From: Chrysogorgia sp. JL179-B06 | Lineage: Eukaryota; Cnidaria; Anthozoa; Scleralcyonacea; Chrysogorgiidae | Assembly: GCA_035772405.1 (NCBI GenBank) | Contig: JAYKKM010000047.1 | Coordinates: 5,791,001-5,855,000 of the forward strand | Length of the DNA: 64,000 nucleotides | Direction of reading: 5' to 3' | Shown: piece by piece, positions 46,944 through 56,009 of the stretch | Numbering within the stretch: position 1 is the stretch's first letter | Layout: every line of letters starts with the position of its first letter | Program-made: the position numbers and the translations under genes | The notes under the pieces: model-generated | What the model saw: only the letters and a program-made list of their open reading frames with translations | Told to the model about the DNA's origin: nothing | Database searches by the model: none

Positions 46944-47299
46944 TTATACAAGAGAAAGAATTATTATGTCTTTGTCAGTTTTTATAAACTTAACATTTTT
47001 ATGAAAAAGATGAGGAACATCTTCCTCCGATAATATTTTTATTGTTTTTTCAGATTCTCCATGATTGATAACTTTCAGGGTTACTTCATACGGGTGTTGT
47101 TTCATACCATTTTTTTTTATTATAGAACATTGTTTTGTTTCAATTATTGTAACAGGTTTGCAATCCTCTACAAAATATATATATTCAGGATATTCTTTAA
47201 GAAGATATTCACATGATAAATAGCGCTGAAAAGTATTTTTGGATGTGTCAAAAAAGTTATACTATTTGTACATATACTAACATAACGTAATACGGACAT
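46944..47299 (-). pseudogene. Viral accessory protein, minus-strand family member 2
   Basis: ATG at 47299 (MSVLRYVSICTNS), frameshift near 47250 in a T run, then YPEYIYFVEDCKPVTIIE, VTLKVINHGESEKTIKIL to TAA at 46944. The Y-x-Y-(I/V)...C-K/Q-P core and the following beta-rich part match the family at 45606-46130 and 48657-49076. Confidence 0.55.
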
Positions 47300-47467
47300 T
47301 GTTTTTTTTCAGTAATGATAAAGTTTTTAGTTTAAACATCTTATATAATATTATATATTTGTCTCAGAAAAGATATAAAAAAAAAATCAAAAACAGAACA
47401 GTATAAATAGACGTTTTTTTCCTTTTTTTTGTAATGCATTGCTTGTCGTACTTCAGTTAACATAAAA

Positions 47468-47617
47468 ATGAAGTGTAGGAGTTGTATAAAAAAATCGAAA
47501 ACGAAAATAAAAAAACCAATACGAAAACGACGACGTTCTAAAAAAATTCAAAAAGGAGGATGGAAAAAATATCATCCGAATTATAATCATAAGTTTTATG
47601 AATTTTGGAAATGGTAG
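47468..47617 (+). CDS. Very basic 49-aa protein with IQKGGW motif
   Basis: ATG at 47468; CRSCIKKSK, then RKRRRSKKIQKGGWKK. Charge and the (I/K)QKGG motif resemble the basic proteins at 55999-56159 and complement(59449-59670), suggesting a virion core/minor capsid-type protein (inference). ACAGTATAAATAG lies ~65 bp upstream. The following ~140 bp repeat the gene. Confidence 0.55.
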   Translation: MKCRSCIKKSKTKIKKPIRKRRRSKKIQKGGWKKYHPNYNHKFYEFWKW

Positions 47618-47757
47618 ACGATGTATTAAAAAATCGAAAACGAAAATAAAAAAACGAATACGAAAACGACGACGTTCTAAAAAAATTCAAAAAGGAGGAT
47701 GGAAAAAAGATCATCCGAATTATAATCATATTGGAAATGGTAGACGATGTATTTAAA
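47618..47757 (+). pseudogene. Tandem duplicate of the basic IQKGG gene
   Basis: A 139-bp-period direct repeat of the previous gene: CIKKSKTKIKKRIRKRRRSK, IQKGGWKKDHPNYNH, ending in TAA ~47757. It lacks an ATG at the matching place. Confidence 0.65.
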
Positions 47758-47767
47758 AAAAATTTTA

Positions 47768-47971
47768 TTAATCCAAATAAGTTTTTTTCCATCTTTGTAT
47801 TCTATCATCACATTCACATAGATCAACTATTTTACTATAGATAAGTCGTCCGTAATTCTGTTTACAAGAATAACAATAATGATGGTTTACAAAGCATTCT
47901 TTACATCTGTAATGCATGAAAAAATGATAGAAGGAATTCACTTCACAATAACAGAAACTGCAATATACCAT
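47768..47971 (-). CDS. Small zinc-binding-type viral protein, copy B
   Basis: 67 aa, intact, on the minus strand. YCSFCYCEV, YRCKECFVNHHYC, SCKQNYGRLIYSK and LCECDDRIQRWKK align with the plus-strand protein at 46654-46914 with conserved Cys/His spacing. Shorter, lacking the C-terminal CDCC. Confidence 0.68.
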   Translation of the reverse strand: MVYCSFCYCEVNSFYHFFMHYRCKECFVNHHYCYSCKQNYGRLIYSKIVDLCECDDRIQRWKKTYLD

Positions 47972-48089
47972 CTTGACAATATTTTTTTGGACGTTTTGTG
48001 AAAATTTTATAGTTTGACAACCTACTTTTATAGATTTTGCGACTATAAAAAAAGCAGGGTATCAAATATATTTTTCTATTATTTTCAAC

Positions 48090-48455
48090 ATGTGGTTGCG
48101 ATTAATGATTGATTTTGGAGAATGTGAATCTTATGATTATCTTACATTTTATTATCATGCTGAACCCATACAATTAGTAAACTACGAACCTGTGATTCCC
48201 TCGTGTTTAAGATATGGATATTATTTATATCTGAAAGATTGTCAGGGACCTCGATATTTCAAATTGTTGATAGTAGACGCGTTTGGGGCTCCGGAGGATA
48301 ATTTACAGAACCTCTTATCATCATTGAAGGGAAAATATATAAATATTAAAAATAATAATGTAGAATTAGCAAACTCAACACCTATATTAAACATTAAACC
48401 TTACAATTTCATTGACCGTAGGGGTAGAGGGAAACAAATATTTTTTTCTTTGTAA
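48090..48455 (+). CDS. Viral accessory protein of unknown function (121 aa)
   Basis: Intact from ATG at 48090. Beta-rich composition with YYLYLKDCQGPRYFKLLIVD and LKGKYINIKNN, which align loosely with GGKRYYRFLITGFSW and LVGKHVVFIDRE in the gene at 49783. GGTATCAAATAT (TATA-like) ~35 bp upstream. No known motif. Confidence 0.5.
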   Translation: MWLRLMIDFGECESYDYLTFYYHAEPIQLVNYEPVIPSCLRYGYYLYLKDCQGPRYFKLLIVDAFGAPEDNLQNLLSSLKGKYINIKNNNVELANSTPILNIKPYNFIDRRGRGKQIFFSL

Positions 48456-48656
48456 TGTTTTTAAAATAAAAAACTTTTGATTTGAAAGTTAGAAACAGAA
48501 AAAATATCGAGTTTTATTTTTTGTAAAAATTTTTATTACAAGAAAAATAAATATTTTTAAAAATTAATTTGTTGTGGAATTATTGAGTAAACATTATTTA
48601 TTAGTTTAATTTTTTTATACAAGAGATAAAAACACGAATTTTTTAAAAAAAAGTTT

Positions 48657-49076
48657 TTATTGAGTATATGCTACAGCTTTCATCAAATTGTTAGAATCTA
48701 TTATTAGTTTAATTTCTTTTTGTAAAAGATCAGAAGCATCATAGTCAACAATTGTTGTTATGTTTTCACCCAGACATGAACAATTCCATTCATCATTTTC
48801 ATGTTCATGTTTCTTTATAACTTCAAGAGCTAAGTAATATGCTTGAGGAGGAGGCGTTGAGCGTATATCACCAATACATTCGCATAATACCGTAGGTTGA
48901 CATTTATTTACAACATAGGTAAAGTGGGGTAATTCTTTTGCTAGAAAACGACTTGGATAATAGTTACTTTCATCTTCAATTTTGTAGGGGTTAAAGTCAT
49001 CAGCAATTATTATTTTATAACTTCTACCGTTATGTTCATCACAATCACGATAGCGTACATGTGAATTCGACATCAT
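48657..49076 (-). CDS. Viral accessory protein, minus-strand family member 3 (intact)
   Basis: 139 aa, the only unbroken member of this family. Contains IIADDFNPYKIEDES, ELPHFTYVVNKCQP, YYLALEVIKK and GENITTIVDYDASDLLQK, corresponding in order to blocks of 45606-46130 and 46944-47299. No catalytic residues recognised; a compact beta-rich fold with one conserved Cys is suggested. Confidence 0.62.
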   Translation of the reverse strand: MMSNSHVRYRDCDEHNGRSYKIIIADDFNPYKIEDESNYYPSRFLAKELPHFTYVVNKCQPTVLCECIGDIRSTPPPQAYYLALEVIKKHEHENDEWNCSCLGENITTIVDYDASDLLQKEIKLIIDSNNLMKAVAYTQ

Positions 49077-49255
49077 TCACAATAACGTTTAACATGTGGG
49101 TAACGCGTTTATATATAATTATTTATAAAAAAATATATAAAAAGAAAAATCAAAATTAAAAAAGACAGATATTCTAAAATATATAAAAAAAAATCAAAAA
49201 GAAATTTTATTAGGATATAAATAAAAATGTAAAAAAATGGTTTTACAAAAATATC

Positions 49256-49441
49256 ATGGAAACCGTGGAAACAGTAGATGCACGATATAATAGATTATTC
49301 TATTCAAAATATCCCTGTGGACAATGTCTTAACGGAAATATGTGTGGGGAAGTGTGTGCGAATTATACACCGTGGAAAGATCCAAAACAAAAACGTTGTT
49401 GTAGATTAAAGAGATGGTTGTTAAAGAAGATATGTTGTTAA
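49256..49441 (+). CDS. Small Cys-rich viral protein, copy 1
   Basis: 61 aa: METVETVDARYNRLFYSKYPCGQCLNG-type start, more Cys pairs (MCGEVC, RCC) and a KKICC end. It shares E..(E/D)xAxx(R)xxRL(F/Y)Y(S/N)K(Y/H)PCG(Q/R)C with the next gene, so these are tandem duplicates. Function unknown. Confidence 0.6.
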   Translation: METVETVDARYNRLFYSKYPCGQCLNGNMCGEVCANYTPWKDPKQKRCCRLKRWLLKKICC

Positions 49442-49530
49442 AAGATTTAAAGAAGAAAATCCCATAAAAAAAAATAAGAAACAGTATAAATAAGAGTAAA
49501 AAAAATAATTGTTTTCATATTTGTTAGACA

Positions 49531-49746
49531 ATGGAACGTATTGAAAAAGCAGATGAACGATTTGAAAGATTATATTATAACAAACATCCATGTGGAAGAT
49601 GTATTAACAAACACCCGTGTGCGATTCATCCAGATGAATTAAAACTTTCAAGACTAAACAGTTTTAAACGTTGGGTGTTAAACAAGTTAAATATACAGTG
49701 GAAATATACAGTGATTGTTTCAGTGGAAATAGGTTACGACGAATAG
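49531..49746 (+). CDS. Small Cys-rich viral protein, copy 2
   Basis: 71 aa, 90 bp after copy 1. ERFERLYYNKHPCGRCINKH matches copy 1, followed by RLNSFKRWVLNKL (copy 1: RLKRWLLKK). The C-terminal Cys pairs of copy 1 are absent. ACAGTATAAATAAG about 45 bp upstream. Confidence 0.6.
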   Translation: MERIEKADERFERLYYNKHPCGRCINKHPCAIHPDELKLSRLNSFKRWVLNKLNIQWKYTVIVSVEIGYDE

Positions 49747-49782
49747 AAGAAAAGACGTCGAAGTTTTTTTAAAAAGATTTAA

Positions 49783-50436
49783 ATGGCTGTACGAGAGCGT
49801 GATTTTGATGAAATTCTTTATCCCGACATTCAATATTTATTACATGGTGAATTGTTTGAGATAGAAAAAACACGATATTCAACGTTTTATTTTTTGGAAT
49901 GGAGAAAAAATCCCTATCAGTTTAGATGTGCTGATTATGATTATAAATATTTTAACATTTATATGGAAGATAAAAATGAACAATCTATATTTCGGAAACG
50001 ATATGGTGGAAAAAGATATTATAGATTTTTAATAACCGGTTTTAGCTGGACTATGGCATTTTATGATCAGTTAGTGGGAAAACATGTAGTATTTATTGAT
50101 AGAGAACCGAGATTACCCACGTTAATTTCGACCCTTGATTGTTTTCAAATAAATAATATCCCATGTTATTGAAAAGCGTTTTTGTATGGTAAATGTAGGG
50201 ATTCAAGATTTAGATTAGTAAATTATCATTTACGTGAAAATTTTGATGGTCAAGAGCTTTATTTAGTTCTTATTAAAGATGAAAATATATTATCTGTACT
50301 TAATGTGATTTATGGTACCAGTAATGGAAATTATATTGTAACATTAATATATAAAATACATTTTGATAAATCTATGTTGCAAACACATGTACATTTAAAT
50401 ACTTGTGGGGAATTATGTAATAATTTTAATGAATGA
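49783..50436 (+). pseudogene. Viral accessory protein with in-frame TGA
   Basis: ATG at 49783, frame open except TGA at 50170-50172, continuing to 50436. First part: YGGKRYYRFLITGF and LVGKHVVFIDREP; second part: CRDSRFRLVNYHLRENFDG, similar to 46313-46639. Either one gene with a nonsense codon or a 129-aa gene followed by a decayed neighbour in the same frame (no ATG for the second part). Confidence 0.5.
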
Positions 50437-50581
50437 AATATTTGAAATAAACCGTTTAAAAATATCGAGAAAAGCGTTTTTTTTAGTTTTTTTATTTTAA
50501 AAAAAGAATAATGTTTATTTAGCTTAATGAATTTGAAAGCTATATAAAGAGTAAAAATATGACATTTCAAATCACAACATT

Positions 50582-50773
50582 ATGATTGAAACAATTTTAA
50601 GAGTTGTTCTTTATTTTCAATATTTTAACCAAGGAGAAATTGGATATTTATTTTGGTTATGTGGATTATTTGATTATTATCGTGGAAAATATGTCACATG
50701 TCCCAAGATGAATTGTGAAAACATTCCCCCCCCCGAAGAAAGTTATACAGTCAATATGAAAAAAATCAAATGA
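50582..50773 (+). CDS. Small hydrophobic viral protein
   Basis: 63 aa: ILRVVLYFQYFNQGEIGYLF then WLCGLFDYY, a possible membrane segment, and a Cys/Pro-rich tail (CPKMNCENIPPPEE). Unknown. Confidence 0.4.
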   Translation: MIETILRVVLYFQYFNQGEIGYLFWLCGLFDYYRGKYVTCPKMNCENIPPPEESYTVNMKKIK

Positions 50774-50782
50774 ACCCATGGA

Positions 50783-51160
50783 ATGGAATCCTATTTTATT
50801 CTAGAAGATCGTTTCTCTTATATAATCCCGAATTTACAAGCAAGTCAAAGAAAATATTCCTGGAAGAGATCATGGGTTGAACAACGTACTATACTAGTTG
50901 AATCATCAGACACGTTATGCTGTAGTTTTTTTTCATTTCCCGATTGTTTTAAAGAATTATTTATTTTATTACCTCTTGAAAACATCTCAACTGTATTTCA
51001 ATTTTTAAACACCAAAGACAAGTATCATTATACATATTTTCTACAAAATCTAACCTTTGAAAGAAAATACATATCTTATAGCCTGGCTTTTGGAAAACAA
51101 AGTTTAGTAAGCAAATTTAAGCACATACAGCACGAGAAAGGCGATTTAAATCTTTTTTAA
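50783..51160 (+). CDS. Viral protein of unknown function (125 aa)
   Basis: Intact from ATG at 50783. Aromatic-rich; KRSWVEQRTILVESSDT and FKELFILLPLENISTVFQF. No motif recognised. Followed after ~15 bp by the next frame. Confidence 0.42.
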   Translation: MESYFILEDRFSYIIPNLQASQRKYSWKRSWVEQRTILVESSDTLCCSFFSFPDCFKELFILLPLENISTVFQFLNTKDKYHYTYFLQNLTFERKYISYSLAFGKQSLVSKFKHIQHEKGDLNLF

Positions 51161-51175
51161 AATATTTATTTGTTA

Positions 51176-51763
51176 ATGGTAGCACCTAGTATTTTCAATT
51201 CTTATGTTTATTGTAGTTCAACTAAAAATATTATCATGATCACTTCATGTTTTATGTTTTATTGTCGTAAACATAACCCTATAGGAAGTTTTCTCAATAG
51301 ACAAAAAAAAGGTCTTTCTGAAAAAAATATTAGATATGATTTTTGGAATTTTATATATTATATAAAAACGGGTAAAGTATCCTTTGATAAATGTCGGTAT
51401 AAAAAATGTAAGAGTAAAAGTTATTTTTTTGAGTTTGATCCTTTGAAATTAAGTATTTTAAACAAAAGTAATTATGATTTAAATGAAAATCACACCCTAC
51501 TATTACATCCCGTCGATGTTACGCGCATAAAAAATTATGGGGGACATACGGGAGAATTTAAATATAATGAGAAAATATTTGCACATGTAATAATGGTTGA
51601 AGATGAAGTAAAAGATTTATTTACTATGATAAGAAATTATATAGAAACAACATTGAATTATAATTTAATTTCAAAAAATCCTATATATGAAAACGAACTG
51701 ACTGAATCGAATGTTAATTGGGATATTTTTTATAAAAGTATTAGTGAACAAACGTGTATGTAA
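51176..51763 (+). CDS. Viral protein of unknown function, possibly Fic-related
   Basis: 195 aa from ATG at 51176. Lys/Tyr-rich; RYKKCKSKSYFFEFDPLK, then NYGGHTGEFKYNEKIFAHV and VKDLFTMIRNYIETT. The G-H/G...F...V...M..(Y/F) spacing loosely recalls the region before the Fic motif of the next gene, but there is no HPFx(D/E)GNGR here. Ends 6 bp before the Fic gene. Confidence 0.4.
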   Translation: MVAPSIFNSYVYCSSTKNIIMITSCFMFYCRKHNPIGSFLNRQKKGLSEKNIRYDFWNFIYYIKTGKVSFDKCRYKKCKSKSYFFEFDPLKLSILNKSNYDLNENHTLLLHPVDVTRIKNYGGHTGEFKYNEKIFAHVIMVEDEVKDLFTMIRNYIETTLNYNLISKNPIYENELTESNVNWDIFYKSISEQTCM

Positions 51764-51769
51764 AAAAAA

Positions 51770-52314
51770 ATGGAATTAAAAGATTGTATAAAATTTAAAG
51801 TGTTTGCGTATGATGTTATACGAATGGAAGAAGACGAAGAAAATGATAAAGAATTTTGGATGAGATGTGGGAGATTTTGTTTTGCCCTTCGAAAATTTTA
51901 TAAGGAAAAAAATGAAAAATGGAAAATAAGTGAATTTTGTAAAACTATTCATGAAATATCTATGGTCCATTTAACGAATGCTGGACATTACAGTAAAAAA
52001 AAAGATTTGTTGGATGTCATGAGGTGGTTGATCCTTTAGATATTCAACAATATATGGAACATTTAGATGAATTTTACGTAAAAAACTATCAAAGAAAAAA
52101 TATATCAGTTTTGATTTATTATATTTTTGAAACCATTCATCCTTTTTCCGATGGAAATGGAAGAATAGGGAAAGCACTTGTTGCATTTCTAGAAAATAAA
52201 ATAGAATGTAAAATAAAAACAAAAAAACAACATAGAAAGTTATGTAAAATTTTAGGAGTTATGCAAAGCAAACAAAATAGTTTATTTGATATAAAATGTT
52301 GGTTATTAGTGTAA
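51770..52314 (+). pseudogene. Fic-domain (AMPylase-type) protein, frameshifted
   Basis: ATG at 51770 starts a helical region that includes EFCKTIHEISMVHLTNAGHY. A frameshift in an A9 run (~51992-52000) separates it from HEVVDPLDIQQYMEHLDEF and ETIHPFSDGNGRIGKALV, which contains the Fic motif HPFx(D/E)GNGR. The usual final Arg of the motif is Lys. Fic enzymes transfer AMP or other nucleotide groups to target proteins; His is the general base and Asp binds Mg. Target and role here are unknown; a host-modifying function is inferred only from family. Total length ~181 codons, short for Fic but covering the core. Confidence 0.78.
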
Positions 52315-52409
52315 TAAAATTTATTTTTTTAATTGTGAGGAGGGTATAAAATAAGCACTGTCCCTACAGTGATTCATCATTTACCCTTCACTCGGGAACA
52401 GATTCAGAG

Positions 52410-53300
52410 ATGGTGGAACTTTATGCGAGACAACAATATGATCATTTTTATAAAATGCAATCGTATACAGATTTGTCTGCAAAAATAATTGCACAAAAAA
52501 AATCAACGGTAATGCTATTCTCGCAAAAGTATATCCTACAAATAAAAGATGTGACAAGTACACATTTGTATGTTGAAGTGAAAAATGATCATATTCCTTC
52601 ATTGTTGAATGTTCTTAATAAGATTAGCATTCAAGAGAAATTGGTGCAGATATTTTTTGAAGTGGTAAGATTTGAAAATTGGAAAAAGCAAACATGCCGT
52701 TTGGTTGTTCGTACAGATGCGTGGGGTGGTTAGGAAATTTGTTATCAACATCAAGATAACGAATTATCCGATGCAATGGAATTTGACGATGATCCAACAC
52801 CGACAACCAGCAACAACAACAACGCAACATCAAGTGAAATCGTATGGTCTGATGACTGGGGTAGTTTTCATATAAAAAAGAAAGATTCCTTGGATGAATA
52901 AATTATTGCCCTAAGAAAGTATAATCATGCAACAAGCCATAAATCCCCACCTACCACAGTCAAAAAACGAGTATTGAAGAAAAAGAAACCCCTTAGCACA
53001 CTCAATTTTGATGACGACGTCGACGATGACGACGACAACGAAAAGATTAAGAAAATAAAAGTAGAAAGTGATGATGATGAGGTTTGTCACCGTTTAAGTC
53101 CAAAAGTAATTTCAGAAAATTTTTTTTATCGTTTTAATTGTTGTAAAAATATACAAGATACATTATGTTTGTACAGTAATACTATAAATAAAGAGTTAGC
53201 GTGTAAAAACATAGAAGTTGATTTTATGGGGATATTACGCGATAAAGAACTCGTTGATGAACTTGAAGAATATTATATTTATTTTATTTCTTTATTTTAG
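52410..53300 (+). pseudogene. Viral acidic-tailed protein with two in-frame stops
   Basis: One frame from ATG 52410 to 53300, broken by TAG (52731-52733) and TAA (52899-52901). N-terminal ~107 aa is beta-rich (VMLFSQKYILQIKDVTST, FFEVVRFENWKK); then an acidic/Asn stretch with EIVWSDDWGSF; then Lys-rich and Asp-rich tracts. The layout (beta domain, acidic aromatic tail) recalls single-strand DNA-binding proteins, but this is inference. GGGTATAAAATA ~65 bp upstream. Confidence 0.5.
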
Positions 53301-53302
53301 AA

Positions 53303-54265
53303 ATGAATAAATAGAAAAAAACTACATTTTCTGCTGACTTTATTGAAAAAGCCTCAAGATTATTAAAAGGAGAGACATTAACTGATGAGGATTATTCTAA
53401 TTATAGATTACATAGTAGTAGTAAAAAAATATATAGACGTTTGAAATATGCTGTTAATAAAAATAATGAACAATGGGAAATTGATTTGGCTGAAAATAAA
53501 GATTTAGCCCGATATAATAATCAATATCGTTATTGGTTGGTGTGTATTGATATTTTTTCAAGATTTTGTTGGGTAAAATTAATAAAAAAGAAAACGTCTA
53601 ATAATGTTAAAAATAAATTTGAAAGTATTCTTATTGAAGAGGGAATAGCGCCTCTTAAAATTCAAAGTGATGAAGGAACAGAATTTCAAGATATACGTAC
53701 GAAATTAAGTAAAAAGTATAATTTTGAAGTATTTCATACGTATAATAGAGAAATAAAAGCATCCCACGTGGAACGTGTAATTGGAACTTTAAAAACAATG
53801 GTTCGTCGTGTTTTAACAATGACTGGAGAATTTGACTATATTCAGTATTTACCCCTTATTGTTAATCGTTATAATAATTCCCCACATAAAGCATTAGCTG
53901 GTGCAACACCTTTTGAAATTTATCGCGAAGAAAAAAAAGGAAAAATACGTAAAGTAAAAAATAAAATAGTACGTGATCATTTAAATTATCCTATTCCCAC
54001 TCAAGATCTGATACAAGAAGGTACTCGTGTACGTATTGTGAGAGTAAAAAATAATATTTTTGAAAAAAGTAGTCTTCGACGATGGACTAATGAGATATTT
54101 TTTATTAAAAAAGTATTTATCACCGATCCCGTTACATATCAATTAGAAGACGAACAACGTGAAGAAATTAAAGGAATTTTTTATCGTGCTGAATTACAAG
54201 TTTTAAAAAAAAAAAGCTACACATTGCTAGTAATTCAATATCAAGAGGACTTCAAAGGAATTTGA
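53303..54265 (+). pseudogene. Polinton/adintovirus rve integrase
   Basis: Frame from ATG 53303 with TAG at codon 4 (53312-53314), then open to 54265. The DDE triad is visible: QWEIDLAE (Asp), IQSDEGTEF (Asp) and ASHVERVIGTLK (Glu). VNRYNNSPHKALAGATPFEI is typical of the Polinton/retroviral-type core; the C-terminus (IFYRAELQVL) matches the end of the chromo/SH3-like tail in Polinton integrases. Without the upstream stop, a start at a later ATG (53441) would lose the N-terminal zinc-free segment but keep the core. Role: inserting viral DNA into host DNA. Confidence 0.9.
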
Positions 54266-54279
54266 TTAATGATTTTGAA

Positions 54280-55170
54280 ATGAAAATTGCACAGCCTATT
54301 GATGCTTTGAACAATGAATGTTTTTTAGAAGTTTTACAAGTTTGTTATCCCCAAACAACTAAAAATATTGTAGGTGATGAATGTTTTTTTTCATTTATCA
54401 TAACCTATAAGAATTTTATACCTGAAGAAATTAATAATACGGTATACGCAAGCAGTGAGTTCGTTTTTACATCGGATAAATTTATTATACCCGACGGAAT
54501 TTATGATTTATCTTCATTAATTATATTTTTAAATAATATCTTAGAAGGATTTGAAATTTTTTTTACCATCGGGTCAAATGGGAAAGTAATTATTAATGTT
54601 AATGTTGAGATTGAGTATTGGGTATATGAAAATGCGAGTAAAGCAGTCGATGGGTTACAGGTAAATGAATTTCGATTATCTAACAAGACTACGATAGAAA
54701 AAAAGGGTATTCAATATGCTTCTTTTAATCAAAAGATTAATATATTATTTTCAAAAAAATTAGCTTTTATGCTAGGTTTAAAAAATGAAAAAGATCTTGA
54801 AATCGTACCTCTCTTGTTTGAAATAAAAAAAGATACCCCTACACCTCGAACCTTTTTTTCTAAACATTTTGATTACTTACCCGATGTATCCGACGGATTA
54901 AATAATATGTTTATATATTGTGATGAAATAGAACTGGGGTTAGTTGGTGATAGTTGTGCCGAATTGTTAACAACAGTCCCCATTCAATGGAATCGACAAG
55001 GTGGTGGGGGGAATGGACAATTAATTTGTTATAGTCCCCCAAAATCATTGAGAAAATTAAAAAAAGACATTATAAGAGAAATTCATATTAAAGTTAAAGA
55101 TACTACTGGAAAATTAGTTTCTTTTGATTCAGGAACGCTTAGTATTGATTGTTTAATACATTCAACATAA
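54280..55170 (+). CDS. Penton-like minor capsid protein
   Basis: Intact, 296 aa from ATG 54280, overlapping the region just after integrase. LNNMFIYCDEIELGLVGDSCAELL followed by LTTVPIQ and a final VKDTTGKLVSFDSGTLSI match the pattern of the Polinton PY/penton-like single jelly-roll protein (Y.YCDIVEP..VGD...LL..VP; D.TG..V.F..G). EFVFTSDKFIIPDGIYDLSS is the usual N-terminal block. Forms pentameric vertices in relatives. One of the few unbroken long genes here. Confidence 0.8.
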   Translation: MKIAQPIDALNNECFLEVLQVCYPQTTKNIVGDECFFSFIITYKNFIPEEINNTVYASSEFVFTSDKFIIPDGIYDLSSLIIFLNNILEGFEIFFTIGSNGKVIINVNVEIEYWVYENASKAVDGLQVNEFRLSNKTTIEKKGIQYASFNQKINILFSKKLAFMLGLKNEKDLEIVPLLFEIKKDTPTPRTFFSKHFDYLPDVSDGLNNMFIYCDEIELGLVGDSCAELLTTVPIQWNRQGGGGNGQLICYSPPKSLRKLKKDIIREIHIKVKDTTGKLVSFDSGTLSIDCLIHST

Positions 55171-55321
55171 TGCTTTTGATTGTTCTTGAAGAAAAAAATG
55201 GGGAAATGACAATTAAAAAATATAAATTTTAGTAAATAGTGGGAAAAATTTTTTATGGAATTTAAATTCGATTGAATATAAAAATATCAAAAATTCATTT
55301 CGAATTACGTGTGCAAAAAAA

Positions 55322-55885
55322 ATGGATTTCAGTGCAATAACACAATCAAAAAAAAAAAAAAATGGAACGATTTCAGTTTCTTCATCTACTATTATTTCTA
55401 ATGCAACACAACGTTTTATATATACTATAAAAGAATTATTTTATATTGACGAAAAAAATCCTTATACATCATTAAATGATGAAAAAAAAAATTCCCCTAT
55501 TTTTTATTTATGAGTGATAAAGAGGCTAAACAATCACTACAGTTCTTTATTAACTATGAGAATAACGTTCCGTTAAAAGGTGAAGAAATTAAGATATATA
55601 TAAATTTATTTGAAGAAAAATATAATGATTGAAAAAATAAATGAACTATCCGTAGAAGATTATACTGAATTGTTAAATGGTAGAAATCGTGGAAAAAATT
55701 ATTCATCATCATATTTTGTTGTGAAAAGAAAAAATAAAGAAAATCCAACTAAGAAAGAAATTTTATTAAATGAGGGTGTGGGATTACCCTCAAATTTAAA
55801 TTTAGATACTTATTATACAAGTGATAATAAAAAAAAGAGAAAAAAACTAGATCCAAATGTAATACGTTTTTTACAAAATAGATAA
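55322..55885 (+). pseudogene. Degenerate viral gene
   Basis: Three partial frames in a row: 55322-55513 (IISNATQRFIYTIKELFY), a piece beginning ATG 55510 (SDKEAKQSLQFFINYENN) and ~55610-55885 (VEDYTELLNGRNRGKNYSSS). Breaks lie at poly-A runs. Probably one ~185-aa protein with Lys-rich C-terminus; no family recognised. Confidence 0.45.
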
Positions 55886-55913
55886 ACTGTAAAAAAAAGT
55901 ATAAATAAAAAAA

Positions 55914-56009
55914 ATGTTATATAAAAAAATCATAATGTTGTGGATATTATTATTATTTTTATTGTTGTGGCTATTGTTGTTTTTTAAAAATAAAATAAAT
56001 GACTCGTAA
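55914..56009 (+). CDS. Micro-protein with one membrane segment
   Basis: 31 aa: MLYKKIIMLWILLLFLLLW, more Leu/Phe, then KNKINDS. A single strong transmembrane helix with basic N-terminus. Overlaps the next start codon by 11 bp (stop at 56007-56009). Small membrane or membrane-lytic proteins sit beside capsid genes in relatives. Confidence 0.5.
   Translation: MLYKKIIMLWILLLFLLLWLLLFFKNKINDS

Larger units (their letters stand above)
47390..52350. promoter_or_regulatory. Recurrent TATA-like motif before accessory genes
   Basis: GGGTATAAAA or ACAGTATAAATA occurs 28-65 bp upstream of several starts: 46283, 47398, 49484, 52339; GGGTATCAAATAT at 48057 and a minus-strand TATATAA before 46130 are variants. 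Similar position and flanks (G/C before TATA) suggest a common promoter class. Background A+T is very high, so the chance rate needs computing. Confidence 0.45.

Noticed and set aside
47538..47792. Minus-strand Phe/Ser-rich frame
   Set aside because: Antisense of the duplicated basic IQKGG gene.
51176..51763. Second Fic protein
   Set aside because: Only weak spacing similarity to the region before the motif; no HPFx(D/E)GNGR.
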